Below are positions 16,739 through 25,643 of a stretch of 35,238 nucleotides of DNA, in pieces. A program made the position numbers and the translations under genes. A model generated the notes under the pieces. The model had not been told where the DNA came from, made no database searches, and was given only the letters and a program-made list of their open reading frames with translations. Source of the stretch: Thermoguttaceae bacterium (GTDB taxonomy: Bacteria; Planctomycetota; Planctomycetia; Pirellulales; Thermoguttaceae); contig JANXAQ010000325.1 of NCBI GenBank assembly GCA_025062105.1, forward strand, positions 1-35,238, read 5' to 3'. Within the stretch, counting starts at the first letter, position 1. Each line of letters opens with the position of its first letter.

Positions 16739-17461
16739 CTCCAAAAAGGGCTAGAATTCTGTATTTTGGTTTCGGCAATACTACACCTAGGAAGACATTG
16801 ACCACAGCCATTCTAGAAAAACCAAACAAAGTTGTACACGCCATAGGATTGATTCGTTTGAGATAGCCCTTCTGCATAGTAGGAGAGGTAATCTAGGCAA
16901 AATCCTTGTATCCCGACATCTGGGGGAAAGACCGATTCCTTTTTGAGGGTTTAACCGATTCAACCCAGGGCTGAAAAAGCCTGCTTCAACTTGAAAATCA
17001 GCCATGAGAGTTCCCACACAAAAACCTAACAGTCCCCCATTTGGTACAAGCTCGCTATTAACACATATTTTTGGGATGTATTTACCATCCCAACAGTAGC
17101 AAATTATTACCCCAAATAGGGGATCATAAACCTTTTAAAAGATGCCAACTGTTTACTTTTGGAGAATTACACCCTTGATCCCATTTGGAAGATGAAGAAG
17201 CGATTGGCTCGAGGAACTGTTTGTTATATTGTTCTGTGTATTTCAACAGACTTTCGGAAATTTCCTCAATTGATGTCCGAGCACCGCCACCTTAAGTTGT
17301 GGATACAGCGAGCCATATAGTGAGGATCTGTGCTCCAGAAGGTGGACAGTTAGAAGACACCTGTAACCGGACGGATTCTTTACCGGCCGAACTTGGGATG
17401 GGTGCTGCATAATTTTGGAACGGTTAAGAGACCTCCCGCCAGAAACCAAAGGGAGGGGCCT
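16739..17461. other. AT-rich spacer with two small hairpins, otherwise unexplained
   Basis: About 720 bp without a credible gene. TTGGGATG and CATCCCAA (17071-17093) form a perfect 8-bp stem with a 7-nt loop, and CCCCAAATAGGGG follows 20 bp later. Neither has a T-tract. A partial family B-like word GCATAATTTTGGAACGG occurs near 17407. Confidence 0.4.
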
Positions 17462-18478
17462 ATGGAAAAACTTCATCTAGGCCAAGTAAAACCTCCCACT
17501 CCGCATACCATTAGGGGTACGAATTACCCGTCTATTGAGGGCTGGGAGTTGGTAGGATTGGCCTTTCAGAGCCAGTTGGCTCAGGTATACCGTGCTCGGC
17601 CTGCCTCTGCAGCCCCAGATCGGCCACCTGCATATGCCCTAAAAGTACTTTGCCCCCAATGGGAGTCCGATCCTCGAGCCCGGGAAATGTTTCGTCGGGA
17701 AATACTCTTAGGCCGACTGGTTCGGCATCCGCATTTGCTAGCCGTCTTAGGAGGTCAGGTCCGCCAACCCCCCATCTATGTGATTACTCCTTGGTTGGAA
17801 GGCAAAACCTTGGCCCAATGTCTTGCCGAGGGCTGGCGGCCGGATGTGCCGGTGGCCCTGTGGATAGCCCGGCAAGTCGCCGAAGCCTTGGACGCCCTCC
17901 ATCGGGCAGGCTGGATGCACGGAGATATTAAACCGGAAAATATCCATTTGGCCCCTAGTGGGCACGTAACCGTATTGGATCTAGGGTTTGCTCGACGGCC
18001 CAAAGCCCCGGGGAATGCCTTGGACCGGTGTGTGGTGGGCAGTTGGGCATATTTGGCCCCGGAATGGGCTAGTGGGGTATATCGGCCGGATATTCGCAGT
18101 GATTTGTATAGCTTAGGAGTGGTACTGTTTCAAATGCTTACTGGTAGGCTGCCTTTTGAGGCCGATAGCTCTTCAGAAATGATGCGGATGCATCGGCAAG
18201 AGCGAGCTCCGGAGCTAAGTAAATTGGCCCCGGCAGTGCCGCCGGGGGTAGCTCAATTAGTGCAAACTCTCTTGGCTAAGGAACCGTTACGACGGCCTCA
18301 GACGCCCGAAGAACTTATCGATCGGTTAGTTCGGCTTGAAATCAAGCGATTTGCAGATCGTCATTGGCTGCAGCACCCGGCAGTCAGTGAGCATTTGATG
18401 GGGACGGGGTGGGTCCCGGTCCTTCACACAGATTCCAGTATCCAACAGGCCGTTGCTCCAGTCCCACCTCAAACATAA
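17462..18478 (+). CDS. Serine/threonine protein kinase, compact, with divergent motifs
   Basis: A 338-residue cytoplasmic kinase of the bacterial Hanks type, with no membrane segment. The ATP-binding Lys is in YALKVL, the catalytic loop reads HGDIKPENIHL, the metal loop reads LDLGFARR, and the activation segment ends APEWASG followed by DIRSDLYSLGVVLFQMLTGRLPF. Three hallmark positions deviate: the glycine-rich loop is largely lost (VGLAFQSQLAQVY), HRD is HGD, and DFG is DLG. Catalytic Asp, Asn and Lys are kept, so it may be active; HGD and DLG occur in other bacterial kinases. GGGAGG just before ATG 17462 fixes the start. About 70 C-terminal residues have no recognisable domain. Confidence 0.85.
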   Translation: MEKLHLGQVKPPTPHTIRGTNYPSIEGWELVGLAFQSQLAQVYRARPASAAPDRPPAYALKVLCPQWESDPRAREMFRREILLGRLVRHPHLLAVLGGQVRQPPIYVITPWLEGKTLAQCLAEGWRPDVPVALWIARQVAEALDALHRAGWMHGDIKPENIHLAPSGHVTVLDLGFARRPKAPGNALDRCVVGSWAYLAPEWASGVYRPDIRSDLYSLGVVLFQMLTGRLPFEADSSSEMMRMHRQERAPELSKLAPAVPPGVAQLVQTLLAKEPLRRPQTPEELIDRLVRLEIKRFADRHWLQHPAVSEHLMGTGWVPVLHTDSSIQQAVAPVPPQT

Positions 18479-18487
18479 TCCTATTCT

Positions 18488-18652
18488 GAGAGGCTGTCCT
18501 AACATGGGGATTTGGCTGGTTTCCAATGGGTTTTGGCCCACCGGCTCCTATCCTCCGGACTCTTAAAAACCAGGGATTTTGGGGATTCTGGGGAAGAATT
18601 GAGGAAGGAAACCTCCTTTCCTCATAGAAAATGTTTTTTCGGACAGCCTCTG
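18488..18652. repeat. Family C inverted-repeat element, copy 3 (inverted orientation)
   Basis: 165 bp with ends GAGAGGCTGTCCTAA and TTCGGACAGCCTCTG. Internally it is the reverse complement of copy 1: GGGTTTTGGCCCACCGGC and AAAACCAGGGATTTTGGG. Starts 10 bp after the kinase stop codon. Confidence 0.75.
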
Positions 18653-18759
18653 AGCAATGAGGTTCTCTATTGCTTTTGGACCCTAAAGCCCAAGGGCCAA
18701 TAAAATCTTTACTAGGCACTGTTCTGTCTCCCGAGCACCCCTGCAAAATGCTGAAGATA

Positions 18760-18879
18760 GAACCTCTGAAAAAATCTGAACATATAGAGAACTATAATGT
18801 CTAGCACCGTATAAATTGGGTTAAGGGGTGGCCTCCCAGAACGGGATAAGAATATCCCTTTGGAATATACAGAGATTCC
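18760..18879. repeat. Family B element, copy 9, internally deleted
   Basis: 120 bp from GAACCTCTGAAAAAATCTGAACATATAG to AGAATATCCCTTTGGAATATACAGAGATTCC. The middle third of the family is missing. The remainder of this 518-bp spacer shows nothing. Confidence 0.6.
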
Positions 18880-18996
18880 TAAGTATATGTGGAGTAGTTC
18901 CAGAGAAATATTCTCTGCTGCCTAGGACTCTGAATTACTTTTCCTAATTTTCTCTAATCCAAGAGTTTCCCACCACTCAACTAATTGTTACGTGTC

Positions 18997-20694
18997 CTAT
19001 TGTTGGAGCCGGTAGAGGACAAAATCTTCGTTGGCCCAAACGGGTTGAAGTTGGTGCTGATTTCGGGCGGCAAAATCAGCTAGGAATTGTACTACTTTTA
19101 GATCTTCTGCTCCTTGAAAGGCTTCGGGCCGTCGAACCACCACCAGAAACTTGGCATGAATCTGGGCAAAATAGGCCCATAGTTGCTCATCGGTTTGGAC
19201 AGGATGATATACGGAGCATGAACGTTCGGCACAAAGGGCTAAGGCTCGAGGTTTTATGAATATTAATACATCTTCTGGCTGTGTATACTTTTGCACTGCC
19301 TGAAAAAGCTCCTGGGAACTAGGTCGGCCGATCCCTTCGGGCAATGGGCCGAGAGGCCGTCGGAACAAGTTGCTTGTATAACCAGCGACGATGGCCCCAG
19401 CCAAACCGATAGCCAGTATCCTAACCCCAAGAAGGCCAAAACGTTGCCGGAATCGGCTTCTGAGTTTCCATAGCTCTGCCAGCCCCAACCAAGCATAAAA
19501 AAGCCATAATGGCACCACCGGATCCAACATTCGGAATCCCTGATAACTGGGCCAAACCACCACAACCGACCCATACAGCAAGGGGAAGATTTCCCGCACC
19601 GAAAGCTGCCGCCGACATTGTCCACAGTAACCCAGCAAAGCCAATAGAGAGACAATTCCGGCAATGGATGCCGCCAGGGATTTAGAGAAATCGTTGCGCC
19701 AGAAAGCAGCCAGTTGCCGGCCATATTGCCAACTATGCTCGGCCCATAAGAGGGGATGGAACGAAAGCTGGGCCAGGTACCCAGTAGTGCCAGGGATTAG
19801 CAGCAAGAGTATTCCGTTCAGCAGTAGGAACAGCCCAGTACTCCAAATCAAGCAAGGCCGCAGTCGCCGATGTCGAATCCAATCGGCCAGCAGAACAACC
19901 GCCCATACCACCAGGCCGATAGTTCGGGTAGCCGAAGCAGCCCAGACGGCCAAAGCCGCCGCCAAATACCATCCAATCGGCCCAGAACCCCTGGGAACCC
20001 GGGAAGACCTGCCCGGCCGTGCTGTTGTGGAGCCCCCTTGGGGCATTCTGTCCGTGGCAAAGGTGGCTTCAGAGGAGGAAGCAGAGCAACCAGGCTGCTG
20101 GCTCCGGTCGGCCGCCGAATAATCTCCACTGCTGGTCGATGCAGGCTGATAAGGAACAGAGGGCACAGGTTGCTGGGCCCGCTCTATGATCTGTAGGAGC
20201 AACAAACTTAAATACACCCACACCAAAAAAGGCAAATCCGAACCGATGGTATTCGTTTGATCCAAAAATAAGGGATTCAAGCCAATCAAGGCTATCAAGA
20301 AGAGCCGTCCAGCTACCGGCAAATCGGCTCGGAAATACCAGTTCAGCAGGGCAAGCCAGACCAACAAACAGCCGATCATACTCCATTTCAGAGCCGTCCA
20401 ATTGAGCCCCCAAAGCTTCCAGATCGGAGCCAACAGCAGCGGGGTACCCGGCGGATAGGCGGGCGGACCAAGCTGCGGATACTCTGGATGATAGATGTAG
20501 CCGGTCTGGGCATACGGTCGGCCTTCCGCCAGATTCCGGGCGTGCATCAGATACTGGGCAAAATCGTCGCCCCACGGATGCCCCTCTCGCAGACAATATC
20601 CATGCACCACCCCTATCCCGATCAAAACCGCTCCCAAGAGGAATACCTCGGAGTAGACTGAGGGGCCGTTGCCCAGAAGCTCTTTCGGACGCAT
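18997..20694 (-). CDS. GT39-like polytopic membrane glycosyltransferase
   Basis: A 565-residue membrane protein of the GT-C fold, as in families that use polyprenyl-phosphate sugars. The first helix is followed by a periplasmic loop with GDDFAQYLMHARNLAEGRPY, where the Asp pair corresponds to the catalytic acidic residues of GT-C enzymes. Then come about ten hydrophobic segments, and a soluble C-terminal domain of about 130 residues starting near 430. A low-complexity Ser/Gln-rich loop (around residues 170-240) sits between membrane segments. GGAGAAAG about 7 nt before the ATG supports the start. Acceptor and sugar are unknown. It stands alone on the minus strand, flanked on both sides by repeat elements. 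Confidence 0.75.
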   Translation of the reverse strand: MRPKELLGNGPSVYSEVFLLGAVLIGIGVVHGYCLREGHPWGDDFAQYLMHARNLAEGRPYAQTGYIYHPEYPQLGPPAYPPGTPLLLAPIWKLWGLNWTALKWSMIGCLLVWLALLNWYFRADLPVAGRLFLIALIGLNPLFLDQTNTIGSDLPFLVWVYLSLLLLQIIERAQQPVPSVPYQPASTSSGDYSAADRSQQPGCSASSSEATFATDRMPQGGSTTARPGRSSRVPRGSGPIGWYLAAALAVWAASATRTIGLVVWAVVLLADWIRHRRLRPCLIWSTGLFLLLNGILLLLIPGTTGYLAQLSFHPLLWAEHSWQYGRQLAAFWRNDFSKSLAASIAGIVSLLALLGYCGQCRRQLSVREIFPLLYGSVVVVWPSYQGFRMLDPVVPLWLFYAWLGLAELWKLRSRFRQRFGLLGVRILAIGLAGAIVAGYTSNLFRRPLGPLPEGIGRPSSQELFQAVQKYTQPEDVLIFIKPRALALCAERSCSVYHPVQTDEQLWAYFAQIHAKFLVVVRRPEAFQGAEDLKVVQFLADFAARNQHQLQPVWANEDFVLYRLQQ

Positions 20695-20825
20695 TGGTTA
20701 GCTTTCTCCAGCAATCAGCATATTTTCCTACATATAAAAGGAACTGGCAGCCTTCGTAGTGTTTGACCCCTTATTAAAGCTCCACAGTGGCTCAGAACCA
20801 GGTTTTTCCCAGTCTTTCCTAGAGT

Positions 20826-20950
20826 TTGATTTTAGCTCATTTCTAAGGTGGGCTTCCTTTGGATGTTCTAACCCACTGAAAATATTGGGGTTAGGGAATT
20901 TGGTAAACCAACAACCCTCGCAGCCTTACTCCTTGAACTAAAAGAAGTTA
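20826..20950. repeat. Degenerate family A element
   Basis: Shares GAAAATATTGGGGTTAGGGAATTT and CCTTGAACTAAAAGAAGTTA with copy 2 (8330-8405), but the inverted ends are degraded. Confidence 0.45.
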
Positions 20951-20951
20951 T

Positions 20952-21119
20952 GAAACCTCTACAAAATCCTAGATATGGAGTGAACTTTATGAACCTTTGA
21001 TTCGATAGAAATTGGCCTACCCCATTTAAAGACTTACTCTCTTACTCTATGTAGGTGGCTACTACTGGTAGCTATTCGGCAGATTGGGTTAAGGGGGAAG
21101 GCATTCAAATCATACAAAA
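20952..21119. repeat. Family B element, copy 10, degenerate
   Basis: Begins GAAACCTCTACAAAATCC, carries GGAGTGAACTTTATGAACC and CTACTATGTAGG-like words, and ends where the next copy starts. Confidence 0.55.
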
Positions 21120-21307
21120 GGAACCTCTGCAAAATCCTGAACATATAGTGAATTTTGTAACCTTCGATTCTCTAACGGTTCGGTTGCCCTACCTGGATGC
21201 CTACTATCTATTGGGTGCCGCAATACTAACACAACTATATGTTGTGTTAGAGAGAAAACCAGCCAACATGCTATAAAAATATCCCCTTTGAATTATGCAG
21301 AAGTTTC
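21120..21307. repeat. Family B inverted-repeat element, copy 11 (full length)
   Basis: 188 bp from GGAACCTCTGCAAAATCC to GAATTATGCAGAAGTTTC. It holds the complete core, including CAACTATATGTTGTGTTAG. Closest relative in the window is the copy at 14068. Confidence 0.8.
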
Positions 21308-21344
21308 AAAAATATCTCCGAATTATGCAGCGGTGCCCATTTTC

Positions 21345-21720
21345 TATGATGAGCAGTTTCCCCCCAAATTCCCTAGAATGTCCCAAATCCCGATTTTTTT
21401 CCGGAGTGTCGAGGGGATCTCGACTTTTGCCATTTTGGCTGTCCTACCGAAAGGGGAAAGCTCTACCTGCTTGGAATTATTGGAGTTAGGAAATTGTGCT
21501 CACTAAAGGAGTGCCCAGTGTAACTCTTGGAGGCAAAACAAGTTAGGAAAAATGACAAATCTCAAGACAGGGAAGAGCTAGGCAGCTAAAACCCTGGAAG
21601 CTGCCAAAATCCCCATTTCAGGACGGCCTCTCGGCGATTTACTGAACCAAAGAATCCCCCACAGATCCAACTGCTTGAGATAAAAAGTTACCAAGATTTG
21701 TCAAAAGTCGATCTAGGAAA
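21345..21720. repeat. Nested composite: family C split by a family A copy, then half an A
   Basis: 21345-21415 matches the left part of family C up to GGAGTGTCGAGGG. A family A copy (CTCGACTTTTGCC at 21418 to AAAAATGACAAATCTCAAG near 21570) follows. The right part of family C resumes and ends ATTTCAGGACGGCCTCTC near 21637. Next comes a right half of family A ending TTGTCAAAAGTCG near 21712. From 21720 to 22080 I see no gene. Confidence 0.6.
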
Positions 21721-22097
21721 AAGGCCCTCTGAGCCTGGGAAAACTTCTCCAACGGGCTGGCTTGTCAGGGGGACTTCTCCTGGGAAGGGGAATTTGGTAT
21801 CACTATCAACGGGATCGAGAACAGCTCACAGTTCGGCGGAACGATTTTCTTCCCGTCAGCCTGCAGGAGGAGGGAGAGGAAAGGGGGAAACTGATATACT
21901 TAACTGCCTTTTATTTCTCTGGAGAGGGCGTAGCCTTCGGCAACGAGAGGCTCTTGCTCGGAAGAGAGCCGGAGTTCTACACTCGGCGGGAATGTTACAT
22001 TTTTCTCGCAATGGCTGTGGGCTGTGGGAGTAAAAGGGGCCAAAGGCTCTTTGGTGTTACTCATAAGCATTGGTTCTTTTATGAAAGGAGGTTTGTC

Positions 22098-22382
22098 ATG
22101 GCGACGTTTTTGATGGTGGGCAAGTACACGACGGAGGCATTGAAGGGGATTAGCGCGGCTCGGACGAAAAAGGCCACCGCTTTGATCGAAAAGCTAGGTG
22201 GGCAGGTCAAAGGGATTTATGCCTTGCTGGGGCCGTGGGACTTAGTCTGCATCGTGGAACTGCCCAGTGTGGAGGCTGCGATGCAGGCATCGGTGGGCCT
22301 AAGCAAAATGACCGGTATTAGCTTTACTACCGCCCCAGCCGTTTCGGTCGAAGAATTCGACCGCTTGATGACGGAAAAATAA
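22098..22382 (+). CDS. GYD-domain protein
   Basis: A 95-residue protein with the GYD-domain pattern: an N-terminal strand ATFLMVGKYT, then EALKGISAARTKKATALIEKLGG, then GQVKGIYALLGPWDLVCIVELPSVEAAMQASVGLSKM and a final strand SFTTAPAVSVEEF. The fold is expected to be a small ferredoxin-like alpha/beta domain; members are common in Planctomycetes and many other bacteria, and their function is not settled. AAAGGAGG at 22084-22091 with a 6-nt gap to the ATG is the strongest ribosome site in this part of the window. The same frame stays open for 336 bp upstream, but that region has no start support and is not included. It is isolated between repeats. Confidence 0.8.
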   Translation: MATFLMVGKYTTEALKGISAARTKKATALIEKLGGQVKGIYALLGPWDLVCIVELPSVEAAMQASVGLSKMTGISFTTAPAVSVEEFDRLMTEK

Positions 22383-22424
22383 TCCTCGGAAAACCTTCGC
22401 ATTGCAGTCGAACTGTGGGCGACG

Positions 22425-22480
22425 AGCTGGATGTTGCCAATTTTTCTAACTGCTTAGGTTCCAATAGTTACGGTGAACTT
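22425..22480. repeat. Family A left-end fragment
   Basis: GAGCTGGATGTTGCCAATTTTTC is followed by TAACTGCTTAGGTTCCAATAGTTACG, closely matching 13795-13835; no right end is found. Confidence 0.45.
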
Positions 22481-22637
22481 GCATTAGCCCACCCGTCTGC
22501 TACCGGCAATAGGACCAGCAGTGGCTCTGTTGAAACCGTTGCGGTCGGAGTACGGAGCTTACCAAAATTGCACCAAACCCGATGAGCATAGGCAAAACCT
22601 CCCTAGGCTACGGACAATCTTTCCACAGAGCCAGGCT

Positions 22638-22754
22638 GCAGGCTGTCTGAAAAGGAGTAGCCAAGCTGTCCAAATCCTAGGCTGTAGCTCCTCCTGATGG
22701 TGGAAAGAATTTGGCAGCCGAATAGCCAAAATCTCTTTTTAGACAGCTTCTTAG
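22638..22754. repeat. Family C element, copy 5, overlapping the end of glgX
   Basis: Ends GCAGGCTGTCTGAAAAGG and TTTTTAGACAGCTTCTTAGC are inverted repeats. The right end covers the glgX stop codon at 22751-22753. Confidence 0.55.
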
Positions 22755-24913
22755 CTGGATTCATCTAAGGCCACATAGCAGACAAACGAACGGCCTTCCA
22801 TCCAGATTTTGCCGTCTGGTGGAAGAGGGGGGCCATTTAGTTCTGGATAGATGTCTCCTGGGGGCGGGGCTGCCGTGTTGACAAACAGTCGCCACGGCAA
22901 TCCCAACGCCACCCGGGGCATAGTAAAGAATCGGCCTTCTGGCTGCGCATGGAAACACATTAAAAGATGATGCGTGGGCGGAGACAGAGCAGAGGGTTTC
23001 GGAGCAGCGGCCCATAGGCAAACCAAGGAGCTTTCCCCTCGAGTCCAATTCATCGGTCCGCCGTCTGGGCTGTACCAACTGACATCTGGGAGGCCGCCTG
23101 GCCTGAGGGGTCGGCCTGTCATGAAGTTGGTCTGCCGGACGGTAGGTTCCGCCTTTCGGAAAGCAATTAAAGCTTGGACAAACCGAACCAGGCTCTTGTG
23201 CCGGCGCACTCGCCGCCAATCAAACCAAGAAATCTCATTGTCTTGGCAGTACGCATTGTTGTTGCCCCATTGGGTACGTCGGCATTCATCGCCAAATAGT
23301 AACATTGGCACCCCTTGGCTTAGTAGCAACGTGGCCAACATGTTTTTGATCTGGCGGGTGCGGATGGCGTTAATGGTTCGGTTTCGGGTGGGGCCTTCGC
23401 AGCCGTAGTTGGCGCTGTAGTTGTTGTTTTCGCCATCTCGGTTATTTTCGCCGTTAGCTTCGTTATGTTTTCGCTCATAGGAGACAAGATCGTTTAAGGT
23501 AAACCCATCATGGGAGGTGATGAAGTTAATGCTATGGTAAGGCTTTCGGCCGCTGGGTTGATAAAGGTCGCTGGAGCCGGCAATCCGGGTGGCCAAAAGT
23601 CCTACTGTCTGCGGATCGCCCCGCCAGAACCGCCGTACATCATCCCGATATCGGCCGTTCCATTCCGCCCACCGCAGATTGGCAAAGGTGCCTACCTGGT
23701 AGGCTCCCGCCGCATCCCAAGCCTCGGCAATGATTTTGGTGTCGGCCAACAGGGGATCCTCAGCAATATGTTCGACTACCGGGGGATTAGGAAGCAGATT
23801 GCCATCTTGGTCTCGTTTCAAGATGGAAGCTAAATCGAACCGGAATCCATCGATGTGGTAGTTGTGGACCCAGTGGCGCAGGCAATGGAAGATCATCTCT
23901 CGGACCACCGGGTGGTTGCCGTTGAGGGTGTTCCCGCATCCGCTGTAATTTCGGTAGTATTTCCCTCCGCCTTCCAGCATGTAATACACACGGTTTTCCA
24001 GTCCTTTGAAGCTCAGGATAGGGCCTTCGTGGTTACCTTCGGCCGTATGGTTGAAGACAACATCCAAGATCACTTCAATGCCAGCTCGGTGCAGGGCAAG
24101 GACCATTTCTTTGAATTCCCGGACCTGGGCCCCCGGCTCCTTGCTAACGGCGTAACCTCGATGAGGAGCAAAAAAGCATAACGGGTCGTACCCCCAGTAG
24201 TTTGGCCGAGCCGGAGGTCGACCGGTAATGTCGTTAATGGGGAATTCATGCACCGGCATCAGTTCTACCGCTGTAACCCCTAAAGACTGTAGATACGGAA
24301 TCTTTTCTATGACCCCTAAATAGGTACCGGGATATTTGACCCCACTGGATGGGGAGCGGGTGAACCCCTTGACGTGCATTTCGTAGATGATCGTCTCCGA
24401 CAGGGGGCGGCGCAGATGCCGGTCTCCTTGCCAATCGAATTCATCGCTGACAACCACACATTTGGGGGGTCTGATAATCCCGTCGTCGCTCGGTTGAAAG
24501 CAACCGGCCAGGGCCTTGGCATACGGATCAATTAGCCGAGCTTTGGGATTAAATAAATAGCCCCGATCTGGATCATACGGACCATCGGCTTGGAAGTGAT
24601 ATAGCTGGCCCGGTTTTAGCCCCGGCACAAAAATGCTCCAGATATCCCCCCACCGATTCAAATCCGGGTCAAATTCGATAACTTCCGTCGGATCCCGGTC
24701 TTCCACCCGATCATACAACAGGAGCCGCATCGCAGTGGCCGAGCGGCTAAAGACCACAAACTGCACTCCATCCTCCCGGACAATCGCCCCATAGGGCAAC
24801 GTATGCGTGAAGATAGGCGCAGGATGACGTTCAACCATTGGTTCCGTCGGCAGAGGATGCCCCGGCGTAAAAACCCATTGGGTCGGTTCCCAGAAACGGA
24901 TTTCCGTAGTCAT
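22751..24913 (-). CDS. glgX: Glycogen debranching enzyme (isoamylase-type, GH13)
   Basis: A 720-residue GlgX/TreX enzyme that hydrolyses alpha-1,6 branches of glycogen limit dextrins. An N-terminal CBM48-like domain (about 35-165) contains GAIVREDGVQFVVFSRSA. The TIM barrel carries the four GH13 regions: DVVFNHT (284-290), GFRFDLAS (356-363, nucleophile D360), IIAEAWD (394-400, acid/base E397) and FITSHDG (464-470, D469). The GlgX hallmark ELMPVHEF and NYWGYDPLCFFAPHRGYA are present. A C-terminal beta domain follows. The ATG at 24913 gives a normal N-terminus. The frame remains open for 128 codons upstream, but no ribosome site is seen in either place. Glycogen turnover is the likely role; no other glycogen gene is in the window. 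Confidence 0.93.
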   Translation of the reverse strand: MTTEIRFWEPTQWVFTPGHPLPTEPMVERHPAPIFTHTLPYGAIVREDGVQFVVFSRSATAMRLLLYDRVEDRDPTEVIEFDPDLNRWGDIWSIFVPGLKPGQLYHFQADGPYDPDRGYLFNPKARLIDPYAKALAGCFQPSDDGIIRPPKCVVVSDEFDWQGDRHLRRPLSETIIYEMHVKGFTRSPSSGVKYPGTYLGVIEKIPYLQSLGVTAVELMPVHEFPINDITGRPPARPNYWGYDPLCFFAPHRGYAVSKEPGAQVREFKEMVLALHRAGIEVILDVVFNHTAEGNHEGPILSFKGLENRVYYMLEGGGKYYRNYSGCGNTLNGNHPVVREMIFHCLRHWVHNYHIDGFRFDLASILKRDQDGNLLPNPPVVEHIAEDPLLADTKIIAEAWDAAGAYQVGTFANLRWAEWNGRYRDDVRRFWRGDPQTVGLLATRIAGSSDLYQPSGRKPYHSINFITSHDGFTLNDLVSYERKHNEANGENNRDGENNNYSANYGCEGPTRNRTINAIRTRQIKNMLATLLLSQGVPMLLFGDECRRTQWGNNNAYCQDNEISWFDWRRVRRHKSLVRFVQALIAFRKAEPTVRQTNFMTGRPLRPGGLPDVSWYSPDGGPMNWTRGESSLVCLWAAAPKPSALSPPTHHLLMCFHAQPEGRFFTMPRVALGLPWRLFVNTAAPPPGDIYPELNGPPLPPDGKIWMEGRSFVCYVALDESS

Positions 24914-25430
24914 GACAATTATTACATACAGCAGGGAGCGAACAACCCTTCCAATTTCCTGGGCCCCTGGCCAAACAGTAAGCGAGGGCAGGAAATTCTT
25001 CGGACACCAGCCCTGCCAAGATAGAGCCCAAAATCGGCTTCCCAACGTTTTTCCCGCTTCCGAAGGACTTGTCCTATCGAAAACACCACCTAGACAGAGA
25101 ACTAAAAAGGTCCCAAAAACGGCGGCCAAACCAATTACACCGGGCGGATCGGATGGCCTGCTCGGTACCGGCTTGAGAGAATCCGGCAAAAAACGCCTAG
25201 TAAACTTCCTGCCGCAAACAGATCGGCCTGTTGAGGCCCTTTTGGTTTCCTTCAAAGTCCCCCTAATCCCTAGCTGTGGGCGGTTCCAATTACCCAAAAG
25301 AACTATTTTGCCTTTTCTCCTCCACCCATAACCCCTTGGACTATCCTCTCCTCAAGACTTTCCATCTTTTGGGGAAGTCGTACCGGGAAAATAGGATCAT
25401 CGTTGTGAGAAAAAATTTCAGTACCTCTTG
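24914..25430. other. Spacer upstream of glgX
   Basis: About 520 bp between the glgX start and a family A element. I see no RNA, repeat or convincing promoter. On the minus strand the frame that continues from glgX stays open up to 25297 and encodes one hydrophobic stretch, which I regard as chance. Confidence 0.4.
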
Positions 25431-25582
25431 GCTCGAGTTTTGCTATTTTTCCTAACTCCTTTTGTACTCGAAAGTTACGTAGCACCCCCTCATTCGTACA
25501 TGCAATTTCCTAACTCTAATGCTCGCAAAGGGTTAGAGCGTAGCCCATTGGGTACAGGCTTAAAAATGGCAAAAGTCGAGCT
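25431..25582. repeat. Family A inverted-repeat element, copy 6
   Basis: 152 bp from GCTCGAGTTTTGCTATTTTTCC to AAAAATGGCAAAAGTCGAG, with internal CCTAACTCCTTTTG, AAAGTTACG and AATTTCCTAACTC. Confidence 0.75.
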
Positions 25583-25643
25583 TAGCGCCCCAGTTAGGCA
25601 AATCCGCTTCCCGGAGTAGCCCATCGGCATTCTGGGAGAATTT

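Noticed and set aside
17071..17121. Hairpins in the spacer before the compact kinase as terminators or a riboswitch
   Set aside because: No T-tract follows and no known riboswitch core is visible; kept only as a note in the spacer entry.
21762..22097. Open frame continuing upstream of the GYD-domain gene
   Set aside because: The very strong AAAGGAGG and ATG at 22098 give a normal-sized GYD protein; the upstream residues are Arg/Gly-rich without family resemblance.
24914..25297. 128-codon upstream extension of glgX with one hydrophobic stretch
   Set aside because: GlgX proteins do not carry such an N-terminus, there is no ribosome site at its start, and the composition looks like translated spacer.
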